64,000 bases of DNA from Ruegeria_C sp040830705 (GTDB lineage Bacteria; Pseudomonadota; Alphaproteobacteria; Rhodobacterales; Rhodobacteraceae), in contig JBFOME010000008.1 in the NCBI GenBank assembly GCA_040830705.1, forward strand, positions 62,001-126,000, read 5' to 3'. Below are positions 44,856-53,310 of the stretch, piece after piece. Every line of letters begins with the position of its first letter. Position 1 is the stretch's first letter. Both the position numbers and the translations under genes were made by a program. A model generated the notes under the pieces. It saw only the letters and a list, made by a program, of their open reading frames with translations. It made no database searches and was not told where the DNA came from.

Positions 44856-45110
44856 CTACGAGGGCGGCTGACCGCGGGGGGCCTCGCGCATCTGATAGAC
44901 GCCCTCGGGCAAATCAAGCGCTGCGGCCAGATCGCGTAGTTGTTCGGGCGACAGCGTGATCTTTTGAACCCGGTCAGTTCGCGGGTCCAACTGCTCTAGC
45001 GTGACGCATTCGGCGAAGGAGTTGATGGTGACATCCTCCAGCAGCGGCGTTTCGCCCTCATCCATCAAGGTGATGACCGTGGCGTCGAATTCGTGCTCAA
45101 TGGTAAACAT
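44856..45110 (-). CDS. Conserved-looking small protein, function unknown
   Basis: An 84-residue acidic protein starting MFTIEHEFDATVITLMDEGE, with VTINSFAECVTLEQLDPRTD and LSPEQLRDLAAALDLPEGVY. I recall near-identical layouts in other Rhodobacteraceae as hypothetical proteins, which supports it as real. No membrane or signal sequence. The start at 45110 excludes 13 upstream residues; the gene is divergent from the M48 lipoprotein. The 230 bases between it and the nitroreductase gene hold no convincing gene. Confidence 0.7.
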   Translation of the reverse strand: MFTIEHEFDATVITLMDEGETPLLEDVTINSFAECVTLEQLDPRTDRVQKITLSPEQLRDLAAALDLPEGVYQMREAPRGQPPS

Positions 45111-45236
45111 GGGGTCAGAGTGACGGCGTGCGCGGCGGGTTGCAAGCAAAACAGATCGTGTACTTGCAGGGCTGGCAGCCGGGGGGCGGACGGGCTAGGT
45201 TCTGCCACGAGCAGTTTTACCGAAAGGTCCTTTCAT

Positions 45237-45944
45237 ATGCGTCGTCTCGTGCTTTTGCTGGCTCTGAGCCTGACTGCCTGCGCCGAGTTGTCGCCCCGGA
45301 AGGACAGCAACGCACCGGTGGAGTGGCAGCCCGCGCTTGCCCATCTGCCGCCCGAGGCCGCGCGCAGCTTTGCTGAAGTTAGTTCCGCAGTCGCCCCGCG
45401 CGCGATAGAGGAATGCCGGCGCCGGACCCGCAATGTGGACTGCGACTTCCGTATTCTTGTAGACCTCGATCCACGTGCACCTCTCAATGCTTTTCAGAGC
45501 GTTGATGACGACGGTCGCCCAGTCATCATTTTCACAGCCTCCATGATCACGGGCGTGAGTAACCCGGACGAGTTGGCGTTTGTGATGAGCCACGAGGCTG
45601 CGCACCACATTGCTGGACATCTGGATCGGCAGGCAGAGAACGCGGCGGCGGGGGCTGCGATCTTTGCGGAACTTGCGGCAAAAACCGGAGGAAACGAGGC
45701 CGCGGTGGAAAAAGCGCAAGAAATTGGCGCGGTAGTCGGTGCGCGCAGCTACTCCAAGGAGTTTGAATTGGAGGCCGATGAACTGGGTACCATCATTACG
45801 GCCCGCGCCGGGTACAACCCCATCGTGGGGGCGGAGTTCTTTTCGCGATTGCCCGATCCTGGTGATCGATTTTTGGGCACCCACCCACCTAATGCGGAAC
45901 GGATAGAAATTGTGCGCCGCACCGCATCGCAGGTGGGCTTCTGA
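45237..45944 (+). CDS. M48 family metalloprotease, lipoprotein
   Basis: A 235-residue protein with a lipoprotein signal (RRLVLLLALSLTACAEL; lipid-modified Cys15). The zinc motif HEAAH is at 119-123 in VMSHEAAHHIAGHLD, and the third ligand lies in FELEADELGTIIT. It resembles the protease domain of BepA/LoiP-type periplasmic proteases that act in outer-membrane protein quality control, but lacks the TPR domain of BepA. Start set by GAAAGG 8 bases before the ATG. Followed at 2 bases by the YigZ-like gene. Confidence 0.9.
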   Translation: MRRLVLLLALSLTACAELSPRKDSNAPVEWQPALAHLPPEAARSFAEVSSAVAPRAIEECRRRTRNVDCDFRILVDLDPRAPLNAFQSVDDDGRPVIIFTASMITGVSNPDELAFVMSHEAAHHIAGHLDRQAENAAAGAAIFAELAAKTGGNEAAVEKAQEIGAVVGARSYSKEFELEADELGTIITARAGYNPIVGAEFFSRLPDPGDRFLGTHPPNAERIEIVRRTASQVGF

Positions 45945-45946
45945 CA

Positions 45947-46309
45947 GTGCCGGAGCTGTCCCGGCTTGGTGTGGTACTGACCGACCGCGGCTCGAAATAT
46001 GCGGTCTCGGGCGGGTCGGTAGAAAACCGGGCCGATATAGATGCGGTTCTGGCGGATCTGAAATCAGATCGTGCCTATGCGAAGGCGACACACAATACCT
46101 GGGCCGCGATCCTGCCCACAGGCGCGCTTAAGGCTGATGATGGCGAAAGCGGCGCGGCAATGGTGATCCTGCGGATGATGGAACGTGCCGAATTGCGAAA
46201 TCACGTGATCATCGTGACCCGCTGGTATGGCGGCAAGAAACTTGGTGGAGACCGGTTCCGTCGGGTTCAGGACGCGGTGCGCGCTTATCTAGATCAATCC
46301 GGCATTTGA
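45947..46309 (+). CDS. YigZ/IMPACT family protein, N-terminal domain only
   Basis: A 120-residue UPF0029 domain: AKATHNTWAAILP, the DDGESGAAMVILRMMER motif and the signature VIIVTRWYGGKKLGGDRFRR. E. coli YigZ has an extra C-terminal domain (about 205 residues in all), absent here; the stop is clean and many alphaproteobacteria have this short form. The GTG start lies 2 bases after the M48 stop, so the two are co-transcribed. Function in bacteria is unclear; the eukaryotic homologue IMPACT acts in translation control. Confidence 0.82.
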   Translation: MPELSRLGVVLTDRGSKYAVSGGSVENRADIDAVLADLKSDRAYAKATHNTWAAILPTGALKADDGESGAAMVILRMMERAELRNHVIIVTRWYGGKKLGGDRFRRVQDAVRAYLDQSGI

Positions 46310-46319
46310 TCTGAATCAT
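46306..46319 (+). promoter_or_regulatory. FNR/FnrL-like box upstream of the DUF6455 gene
   Basis: TTGAT-CTGA-ATCAT matches the FNR consensus TTGAT-N4-ATCAA at 9 of 10 fixed positions with correct spacing. It overlaps the stop of the YigZ-like gene and lies 60 bases before the DUF6455 start, a usual activator distance. A CRP/FNR-family regulator responding to oxygen or nitric oxide is inferred, not shown. Confidence 0.55.
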
Positions 46320-46378
46320 ATTCATGCCCGATAGGGGCGATACTCTGTCCCTCGTCAAAACAGCGCAGCGAGGAGATC

Positions 46379-46630
46379 ATGCAGAGCCCGAAAACACTAA
46401 AACGTCACGCCGCGCTGCTGGATGAGATGGCCCAGACGCTGGGGGTCGATCTGCAAGACGCCGCGTTGCGCGGTGATCTTGAGTTCGGCGAGATTGCTGA
46501 TGCGGTGATCGCCTGTACCGGTTGCACGAATCCGACCCATTGCGAAGCCTGGCTCGCAGAAAACAGCCGCGCCGAATCCGGGCCGGGCTACTGCCGCAAC
46601 ACTGAACTATTGAAGCGACTTGTGCCTTGA
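46379..46630 (+). CDS. DUF6455 family protein
   Basis: An 83-residue protein, helical at the N-terminus (LKRHAALLDEMAQTLGVDLQ), with a cysteine pattern IACTGCTNPTHCEAWL and a further Cys in GPGYCRN. Four closely spaced cysteines suggest a metal or iron-sulfur site, or redox chemistry. GAGGAG lies 5-6 bases before the ATG. The FNR-like box upstream suggests low-oxygen expression. No experimental function known to me. Confidence 0.78.
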   Translation: MQSPKTLKRHAALLDEMAQTLGVDLQDAALRGDLEFGEIADAVIACTGCTNPTHCEAWLAENSRAESGPGYCRNTELLKRLVP

Positions 46631-46731
46631 GCTTTCGCAGCCGTCTTGTATGCCAACTATAGATAGCGGGTGTACGCGCGTGGTCATATAGCGCTCACCT
46701 AGCTCCGGGTCTCAAACCGTTCGCCGCAGGA

Positions 46732-46974
46732 TCAAAGTTTAGAGTGGCTGCCGTCGCAAAGTGGCGTCTTGTGAGAATGCTTGCAGCCGCAAAAGAAAAC
46801 CTTTTTGTCGGCCTCAGCGGTGTATTTTATGGGTTCGATCGTGCTGCCTTTGTGGGACCCGTCGCAGAAGGGCTGCTTGGTCGACTTTCCGCAAGCACAC
46901 CAGAAATAGGTTTTCCCTTCGGTCACCTCGACCGGGTAGGGCGCTTTTTGAGCGACGACGGGTGCATCTGACAT
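46732..46974 (-). CDS. Double CDGSH iron-sulfur protein
   Basis: An 80-residue protein with two CDGSH motifs: FWCACGKSTKQPFCDGSHKG and FFCGCKHSHKTPLCDGSHSK, each with three Cys and one His able to hold a 2Fe-2S cluster. Length and duplication match small bacterial CDGSH (mitoNEET-like) proteins involved in electron transfer or cluster delivery. GAGAG lies 8 bases before the ATG. Stands alone, facing the DUF6455 gene. Confidence 0.93.
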   Translation of the reverse strand: MSDAPVVAQKAPYPVEVTEGKTYFWCACGKSTKQPFCDGSHKGSTIEPIKYTAEADKKVFFCGCKHSHKTPLCDGSHSKL

Positions 46975-47135
46975 GTGGCTCTCCTTGCTGGCTGGTTTCG
47001 TTGCCCAAGGATAGCGCAGGCCGTCGGGATTGGTAGAGCGCGCTTGTCGAAGAAATCCAAAGTCTCAAGTTGGGAATTCACTACTTTTTAAACAAATTGG
47101 CTCATGACAACCTAAAGAAGAGTAACGGGGTAGTC

Positions 47136-47564
47136 ATGATTTCAATGATAGCAAAAGGCAGCATCCCTTTGATGCTTGGCGCAGCAGCATCCGTTTACGC
47201 GGCGGATCCGTTTTCATCAGAGTTCGAGCGGTTCTCACGCGAAGTGATCGGGCAGCTTCAGACCAATGGCCAGCCTGTGGCGACATCTGAGGTTCTGGCT
47301 TTTTTGGCCGAGGCCGGGATCGAGGACAGGGTGTCGTTCCTTCAGAGCAATATGGCGGCGTGGGAACCTTACAACGTTGATGACCCCAAAGTCTCATCCA
47401 ACATTCGTTCGGCATTGGTGGATCAGAACACACAGGTCTTGCGGGTCTATTCGGATTACCACCGGGGCCTTTTTGGCGGTGGCCATGAATTGCGGGTGCT
47501 GATTTGGGAAAAGGCGGACGGCGACGCCGATCTGACAGCCTACTTAGTGGATCACAGCCTCTAA
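47136..47564 (+). CDS. Secreted/periplasmic protein of unknown function
   Basis: A 142-residue protein with a signal peptide (MISMIAKGSIPLMLGAAASV, likely cut after YAA). The mature part is acidic with alpha/beta character: FERFSREVIGQLQTNGQPVA, then EVLAFLAEAGIEDRVSFLQS and VYSDYHRGLFGGGHELRVLI. I do not recognise a family. ATG 47136 is chosen because the signal peptide begins there; the longer frame would bury it. Upstream DNA is AT-rich with a possible promoter near 47080-47100. A TTGATC/GATCAA inverted repeat follows the stop. Confidence 0.65.
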   Translation: MISMIAKGSIPLMLGAAASVYAADPFSSEFERFSREVIGQLQTNGQPVATSEVLAFLAEAGIEDRVSFLQSNMAAWEPYNVDDPKVSSNIRSALVDQNTQVLRVYSDYHRGLFGGGHELRVLIWEKADGDADLTAYLVDHSL

Positions 47565-47755
47565 CTTGATCACCTAGCGATCAAACTGGCCGGGTCCTTC
47601 ACATCATTGTGATTGGCGGAATTCGAACTCTGCGGCTTAGCGCTCGTTGCCTCGGGATCAAACAATTTCTTCGGCGACTGTCACTGAACCGCCGCGCGGC
47701 TTAGCCCGTAACGAGAGTGATGCAAACAAAGCGTCTCAACTCAGGAGGACCGAAT

Positions 47756-48238
47756 ATGTTCCGCAACTTTGCCATCGCATCTGCGACAACCATTGTGATG
47801 TCCACCGCGGCCTTCGCCGGGGGTCATGCCAAAGATATCGTCGATACCGCCGCCGGTGCCGGTTCGTTTACCACACTCGTTGCCGCCGTGCAGGCCGCCG
47901 ATCTGGTCGACACACTCAAGGGCGAGGGACCGTTCACGGTCTTTGCTCCCACGGACGAGGCATTTGCCGCGTTGCCCGAGGGCACGGTGGAAACGCTGCT
48001 CAAGCCGGAAAACAAGGATCAGCTTGTAGCCGTCCTTACCTATCATGTTGTGCCGGGGAAGGTGATGTCCGGTGATCTGACCGACGACATGACCACAGCC
48101 ACGGTGCAGGGCGGTACCGTTACGATCGATCTCGACAACGGCGTCATGGTCAATGACGCGACTGTTGTCACTCCGGATATCGAGGCCGAAAACGGCGTCA
48201 TCCATGTGATCGACAAGGTTATCCTGCCCGCAAGCTAA
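47756..48238 (+). CDS. Secreted fasciclin (FAS1) domain protein
   Basis: A 160-residue protein: signal peptide MFRNFAIASATTIVMSTAAF (cut near AFAGGHA), then one FAS1 domain with DIVDTAAGAGSFTTLVAAVQ, the H1 motif GPFTVFAPTDEAFAALP, VLTYHVVPGKV and the C-terminal NGVIHVIDKVILP. FAS1 domains mediate adhesion or act as surface antigens. AGGAGGA precedes the ATG by 5-6 bases. It converges on rimO. Confidence 0.93.
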   Translation: MFRNFAIASATTIVMSTAAFAGGHAKDIVDTAAGAGSFTTLVAAVQAADLVDTLKGEGPFTVFAPTDEAFAALPEGTVETLLKPENKDQLVAVLTYHVVPGKVMSGDLTDDMTTATVQGGTVTIDLDNGVMVNDATVVTPDIEAENGVIHVIDKVILPAS

Positions 48239-48245
48239 CGGGTTG

Positions 48246-48265
48246 GCGGCCCCGAAAGGGGTCGC
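48246..48265. repeat. Stem-loop between fasciclin gene and rimO
   Basis: GCGGCCCC (48246-48253) pairs with GGGGTCGC (48258-48265), with one G-T pair, closed by a GAAA tetraloop. It starts 8 bases after the fasciclin stop and ends 5 bases before the rimO stop. No T-tract, so it may stabilise 3' ends or terminate weakly. Confidence 0.5.
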
Positions 48266-48269
48266 AGAT

Positions 48270-49658
48270 CTATGCCGAAAGTCGGCCCCAGAGGTCGTAT
48301 TCACCGGCTTCGTCTACCTCTACAGTCACGATGTCGCCGGGTTTCAGCCCCTCGAATCCTTCGTCGATGAACAGATTGCCGTCGATTTCGGGGGCGTCGG
48401 ACTTGGTGCGGCAGGTCGCGGCCTCACCATCCACCTCATCCACGATCACCTGTAGCGTCTGCCCGACCTTGGCGGCGAGCTTGGCTTCGGAGATCGCCTG
48501 CGCCTTTTCCATGAACCGCTCCCAGCGTTGCTGCTTGAGTTCAGGGGCGACATGGTCAGGTAGGTCGTTGGAGCGCGCGCCATCCACGTTCTCGTATTGA
48601 AAACAACCGACACGATCCAGCTGCGCCTCATCCATCCAGTCGAGCAGGGTCTGAAACTCGGCCTCGGTCTCGCCGGGATAGCCGACGATAAAGGTCGAGC
48701 GCAGTGTGATGTCCGGGCAGATCGCACGCCAAGTTGCGATTTCATCCAGCGTCTTGGCACCTGCTGCGGGCCGTGCCATGCGTTTCAGCACATCCGGATG
48801 GGCATGTTGGAACGGGATATCGAGATAGGGCAGCAAACCGCCCCCTTCGGCCATCAGCGGAATCAGGTCGCGCACAAAAGGGTAGGGATAGACGTAGTGC
48901 AGCCGCACCCAGGCATCGAGCTGCCCCAACTCGCGTGCCAGATCGGTGATATGGCTGCGAACCTCGCGATCTTTCCAGGGGTTCACGTCATACTTGCGGT
49001 CGAGCCCATAGGCAGAAGTATCCTGGCTGATGATCAGCAACTCCTTGACGCCGCTCTCGACCAGTTTCTCGGCTTCGCGCAGCACCGCATGGGCCGGGCG
49101 GCTTGCCAGACGTCCTCGCATGTCGGGAATGATGCAGAACTTGCACTTGTGGTTACAGCCCTCGGAAATCTTGAGGTAACTGTAATGGCGCGGTGTCAGC
49201 TTGACGCCTGAGGCGGGCAGCAGGTCCACGAACGGGTCGGGATCGGGTGGCACAGCACCATGCACCGCATCCAGCACCTGTTCATATTGATGCGGGCCGG
49301 TCACCGCCAGAATGCGCGGGTGATGCTCGCGGATATAGTCCGGTTCTGCGCCAAGACAGCCGGTGACGATCACCTTGCCGTTCTCGTTCAAGGCCTCGCC
49401 GATGGCATCCAAGGATTCCGCCTTGGCGCTGTCGAGAAAGCCGCAAGTGTTCACGATCACCGCATCCGCCCCGGAATAGTCGGGTGAGATGCCATAGCCT
49501 TCGGCGCGCAGCCGCGTCAGAATGCGCTCGCTATCCACCAGCGCCTTGGGGCAGCCAAGCGAGACCATCCCGATGGTTGGCTGGCCGGTGCTTTGTGTGT
49601 CGGCGAACCTTGCTGCGGGGGCGAGGTCGGGGCGGAGATCAGGTGGATTGGTGCTCAT
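48270..49658 (-). CDS. rimO: Ribosomal protein S12 methylthiotransferase
   Basis: A radical-SAM enzyme that methylthiolates Asp89 of ribosomal protein S12. The 462 residues show the N-terminal UPF0004 domain (TIGMVSLGCPKALVDSERIL, NTCGFLDSAKAES), the radical-SAM cluster motif CNHKCKFC in SEGCNHKCKFCIIPDMRG, and a C-terminal TRAM domain. The start MSTNPPDLRPD at 49658 is preferred over an ATG 16 codons earlier. It converges with the fasciclin gene and is divergent from the AsmA gene. Confidence 0.96.
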   Translation of the reverse strand: MSTNPPDLRPDLAPAARFADTQSTGQPTIGMVSLGCPKALVDSERILTRLRAEGYGISPDYSGADAVIVNTCGFLDSAKAESLDAIGEALNENGKVIVTGCLGAEPDYIREHHPRILAVTGPHQYEQVLDAVHGAVPPDPDPFVDLLPASGVKLTPRHYSYLKISEGCNHKCKFCIIPDMRGRLASRPAHAVLREAEKLVESGVKELLIISQDTSAYGLDRKYDVNPWKDREVRSHITDLARELGQLDAWVRLHYVYPYPFVRDLIPLMAEGGGLLPYLDIPFQHAHPDVLKRMARPAAGAKTLDEIATWRAICPDITLRSTFIVGYPGETEAEFQTLLDWMDEAQLDRVGCFQYENVDGARSNDLPDHVAPELKQQRWERFMEKAQAISEAKLAAKVGQTLQVIVDEVDGEAATCRTKSDAPEIDGNLFIDEGFEGLKPGDIVTVEVDEAGEYDLWGRLSA

Positions 49659-49757
49659 GTCCGCGCATATAGAGGTGATGCCCGGCTTGCGCAATTGTTG
49701 CGCCATTGGGTGCTGCTTGCCATAGTTCAGAAAACCTCCGAAAGGTGAGAGCAGGGC

Positions 49758-51731
49758 ATGCGCTGGTTGTTTCGTATCATTTTCATTGTGGTTGCGGTTT
49801 TGGGACTCGTCATCGGGGCGCTGCTGCTATTGCCGGGCGAAAAACTTGCGCAGATCGCTGCAGACCAGATCCGTGCGGAAACCGGGCGCGAGGTCACCTT
49901 CCAGGGCGATGTAAAGGTGACGTTCTGGCCAGTTCTGGGGCTGGAAACAGGGCCGGTCACGGTTGCGAATGCAACCTGGTCCAAATCTGGCCCGATGCTG
50001 AGTGCTGATGCGCTTTCGGTGGGGGTGTCCGCCCCGAATCTGCTCGCCGGTGCAATCCGGGTCAAAAAGGTTCTGGCGACACGTCCGATCCTGCGGCTGG
50101 ATGTGCAGGGTGAAAAAGCGAACTGGGACTTGTCACAGCCGGAGCCGGTGGCATCCAGTGCGGCCGGTAGCTCTGATGGATCGGGCGCAGGGTCCGACGA
50201 GGCAGGTTCGGATTTCTCGCTGGAAAAACTTGTACTGACAGATGCACAGCTCATCTACACCCGCGACGAAAAGGTTGAGTTGAACCGTGCTGGCGTCGAC
50301 ATGACGGCCAGTTGGCCAGAGGCCGATGGTCCACTTGATTTGGAGCTTGAATTGTCGCTGGGCGGTGACCCGCTTGCGATCGCCGCCGAACTGGCAAATC
50401 CGCAGATTTTGGGAGAGGGCGGCGCCTCGCCGGTCACCCTCAGCATCCGCAGTGCCGCTGGAACGGTCGGTTTCGACGGGAGGTTCTCGCGCGAGGGTGA
50501 TGTAGAGGGCAAACTGAAGGTGGACAGCTCAGACACTGCGCGCCTGCTCGCGGCTTTTGGGCAGAGCGGCTTCGATGTCCCGCATGGTTTCGGCCGGTCG
50601 GTCAAGATTCAGGGCAACGCGACCTACACCCATGATGGCCGCTTATCTCTGCGCAAGATGGTATTGGGGCTAGACGGAAACCAGTTGAACGGAGCGGCGG
50701 ATGTGGTGTTGGCCGCCAAACCCCAGATCAATGCGAATCTGACCGCAACCACGCTGGACTTCTCGAAATTGGCCGAATCTGGGACAGCATCATCAGGCGG
50801 CGGCGGAGGCGCCGTATCATCCGACAAGACCACCGGGTGGTCGAACAAGCCAATCGATGCTGCGCCATTGGGGCTGGTGGACGGAACGATCACGCTGGCA
50901 GCGCAATCTGTGAAACTGCCGGATTTTGATCTGGGCGAAACCCAGGTCGTATTGCAAATCGAGCGATCCCGTGCGGTGCTCCGATTGAAACAGGTTTCGG
51001 TATTCTCTGGTTCGTTGAATGGTCAATTGGTGGCCAATAATCGCAGCGGTCTGTCAGTTGGCGGCGATCTGAGCGTCAAGGATATCAACCTCAACCAGGC
51101 GCTCACCGCGCTTGTTGACGTAACCCGTTTCTCGGGTAAGGCATCAGGCAACCTCAAATTTCTGGGCTCTGGGCAAACCGAGAACCAGATCATGCACGCG
51201 CTGTCGGGGTCGGGCAGCTTAAGTATGGGGCAGGGTGTTATCAACGGATTCGATCTGCATCGCCTGATGGATGGCCATACACGCACAGGCGGGACCACCG
51301 TGTTCAACAGTTTGACCGCCAGTTTCACCATGGCAAATGGCGATCTGGACAATAAGGATCTGCTATTGAAGCTGGACCACTACCGGGCGGACGGAAAAGG
51401 GCGCATCGGCATCGGCGCGCGCGATATCGATTATCTATTCACGCCCGTGCTGCTGCGCGCCAACTCCGGCAGGGGGCGTGAAGTGCCGATCCGGATCGTT
51501 GGCCCATGGGCGGATCCGTCCATCAAGCCCGATCTGAAGAAGGTGCTCGAAGCGGCGGCAGAAGCGGAACTGGACAAGGTCGGTGACACGGCGAAGAAGG
51601 CGTTGCACGGCAAATTGGGCGAAGAACTGGATGCACCGATCGAAAGCACCGAGGATGTGGAAAAGGCCTTGAAGAACAAACTAGAAGAAGAAGCCAAAAA
51701 AGGCCTTCTGAAACTGTTCGGAGGAGATTGA
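49758..51731 (+). CDS. AsmA family protein
   Basis: A 657-residue protein with one N-terminal membrane helix (LFRIIFIVVAVLGLVIGALL) followed by the AsmA N-domain (KLAQIAADQIRAETGREVTF), a Ser/Gly-rich spacer at about 130-150, repeated beta-rich segments, a glycine run near residue 345, and an AsmA_2-type C-domain (GSLSMGQGVINGFDLHRLMD, LKLDHYRADGKGRIGIGARD). It ends in a charged helical tail. AsmA-type proteins are thought to move lipids between the membranes. CGAAAGG lies ahead of the ATG. It converges on the phosphomannomutase gene. Confidence 0.9.
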   Translation: MRWLFRIIFIVVAVLGLVIGALLLLPGEKLAQIAADQIRAETGREVTFQGDVKVTFWPVLGLETGPVTVANATWSKSGPMLSADALSVGVSAPNLLAGAIRVKKVLATRPILRLDVQGEKANWDLSQPEPVASSAAGSSDGSGAGSDEAGSDFSLEKLVLTDAQLIYTRDEKVELNRAGVDMTASWPEADGPLDLELELSLGGDPLAIAAELANPQILGEGGASPVTLSIRSAAGTVGFDGRFSREGDVEGKLKVDSSDTARLLAAFGQSGFDVPHGFGRSVKIQGNATYTHDGRLSLRKMVLGLDGNQLNGAADVVLAAKPQINANLTATTLDFSKLAESGTASSGGGGGAVSSDKTTGWSNKPIDAAPLGLVDGTITLAAQSVKLPDFDLGETQVVLQIERSRAVLRLKQVSVFSGSLNGQLVANNRSGLSVGGDLSVKDINLNQALTALVDVTRFSGKASGNLKFLGSGQTENQIMHALSGSGSLSMGQGVINGFDLHRLMDGHTRTGGTTVFNSLTASFTMANGDLDNKDLLLKLDHYRADGKGRIGIGARDIDYLFTPVLLRANSGRGREVPIRIVGPWADPSIKPDLKKVLEAAAEAELDKVGDTAKKALHGKLGEELDAPIESTEDVEKALKNKLEEEAKKGLLKLFGGD

Positions 51732-51793
51732 GCACGCCTGCATGCGCCTCCCCAATGGCAGCGTGCGGCGGGGGCGTACCCCCGCCACAAGGT

Positions 51794-53290
51794 TCAGATC
51801 GTCTGGTCGTAGTCGCCGACAAGCGGTTCGGTGCGGATCACCGCGTCGATATCTGCAAAAATCGACCGCAATTCGGCCTCGCTTTCCGGACTCTCGCACA
51901 CCACCACCAGATTGGGTGTGTTGGAACTGGCCCGCACCAGCCCCCAGGCACCATTGTCAAGGATTACGCGGGCACCATTGACCGTGACCACCTGTGCAAT
52001 CGCGCGGCCTGCGATGGTTCCCCCCTCGGCGGCATGTGCCTCCAACTTCTCGACCAGCCGTTTCAGCACTTCGTACTTTTCGGTGTCCGCGCAATAGGGC
52101 GACATGGTTGGGGTGGAGTAGGTCCTGGGCAGAGCCTTGCGCAAATCCGACATTGACTTGTCGGGGTTGCGATCCATCAATTTGCAGATCTCGACCGCCA
52201 CGCGCATCCCGCAGTCATAGCCCCGCCCGACCGGTTCGGCGAGGAAGTAGTGGCCTGACTTCTCAAACCCCGCCAATGCCCCAATTTCCTTCACCCGGCG
52301 TTTCATGTGGCTATGTCCGGTCTTCCAGTAGTCGGCCTTTACGCCCAGGGCCTGCAATTCGGGGTCCGAGGCAAACAGCCCGGTGGATTTCACGTCAGCC
52401 ACGAACGTCGCACCAGGATGCAGCTTGGCCAGATCGCGCGCCATGATCACGCCGACTTTATCGGCAAAGATCTCTTCTCCTTCGTCATCCACGACCCCGC
52501 AGCGGTCGCCATCCCCATCAAAGCCCAGCGCCAGATCGGCGCCGCTGGCTTTCACGGTGTCGGCCATGTCATGCAGCATTTCCATGGCTTCCGGATTGGG
52601 GTTGTAGTGAGGGAAGGTGTAGTCGAGCGTGTTGTGGCTAGGCACAACCTCGACCCCCATGCGCTCGAAAATCTCGGGGGCAAAGGCCGAGGCCGTGCCG
52701 TTGCCGGTTGCGCAGACCACCTTGAGCGGGCGCGAGACGCGGAAATCGCCGACCAGATCGTCAATATAGGCTTCGCGCACGCCGTCGACGAATTCGTAGG
52801 AACCACCCGGCCCAGGTTGGCCCTCGCCGTTCAGAACGATGTCGCGCAGTTCGCTCATTTCGTCAGGCCCGTGGGTTAGCGGCCTGTCAAAGCCCATTTT
52901 CACGCCTGTCCAGCCGTTCGGGTTGTGGCTGGCCGTCACCATCGCAACCGCGGGCACATCCAGATGAAACTGCGCGAAATAGGCCATCGGCGACAGTGCC
53001 GGGCCGATATCCTTTACCTGAATTCCTGCCTGCATCAGGCCCAGGATCAGGGCGTTTTTTATGGACAGCGAGTAGTCGCGATAGTCATTGCCGACCGCGA
53101 TCACTGGCGCGATCCCGCGCTTGTGCATCTGTGTGCCCAGGCCTAGGCCAAGTGCGGTCATGCCGGGCAGGTTGATCTCGTCTGGGTACTTCCACCGCGC
53201 ATCATATTCGCGAAACCCCGTGGGTTTGATCATCGCATCGCGCAAAAAACTCCAGGTGTTCGGCGACACCTCGGGCAAGGGTTTGGTCAT
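51794..53290 (-). CDS. Phosphomannomutase/phosphoglucomutase
   Basis: A 498-residue alpha-D-phosphohexomutase. The phosphoserine loop is AMVTASHNPNGWTGVK, the metal site DLALGFDGDGDRCGVVDDEG, sugar-binding EKSGHYFLAEPVGRG, and the C-terminal phosphate-binding RASSNTPNLVVV. It would interconvert mannose (or glucose) 6- and 1-phosphate to make activated sugar for polysaccharide. It is last in the kpsT-kpsE-kdsA operon, 20 bases after kdsA, which supports a capsule or LPS role. Whether manB/cpsG or algC is the best name cannot be decided here. Confidence 0.93.
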   Translation of the reverse strand: MTKPLPEVSPNTWSFLRDAMIKPTGFREYDARWKYPDEINLPGMTALGLGLGTQMHKRGIAPVIAVGNDYRDYSLSIKNALILGLMQAGIQVKDIGPALSPMAYFAQFHLDVPAVAMVTASHNPNGWTGVKMGFDRPLTHGPDEMSELRDIVLNGEGQPGPGGSYEFVDGVREAYIDDLVGDFRVSRPLKVVCATGNGTASAFAPEIFERMGVEVVPSHNTLDYTFPHYNPNPEAMEMLHDMADTVKASGADLALGFDGDGDRCGVVDDEGEEIFADKVGVIMARDLAKLHPGATFVADVKSTGLFASDPELQALGVKADYWKTGHSHMKRRVKEIGALAGFEKSGHYFLAEPVGRGYDCGMRVAVEICKLMDRNPDKSMSDLRKALPRTYSTPTMSPYCADTEKYEVLKRLVEKLEAHAAEGGTIAGRAIAQVVTVNGARVILDNGAWGLVRASSNTPNLVVVCESPESEAELRSIFADIDAVIRTEPLVGDYDQTI

Positions 53291-53310
53291 AGTAATATCT
53301 CTTGATCTGT

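Noticed and set aside
44702..44917. 71-residue minus-strand frame between the nitroreductase and the 84-residue protein
   Set aside because: Overlaps the better-supported gene at 44856-45110, with no ribosome site or protein features.
47566..47584. TTGATC/GATCAA inverted repeat as an FNR site
   Set aside because: The TTGAT and ATCAA halves are 9 bases apart instead of 4; more likely a weak 3' stem-loop after the secreted protein gene.
47620..47650. tRNA-like T-loop GAATTCGAACTC
   Set aside because: No matching acceptor, D-arm or anticodon stem could be folded around it.
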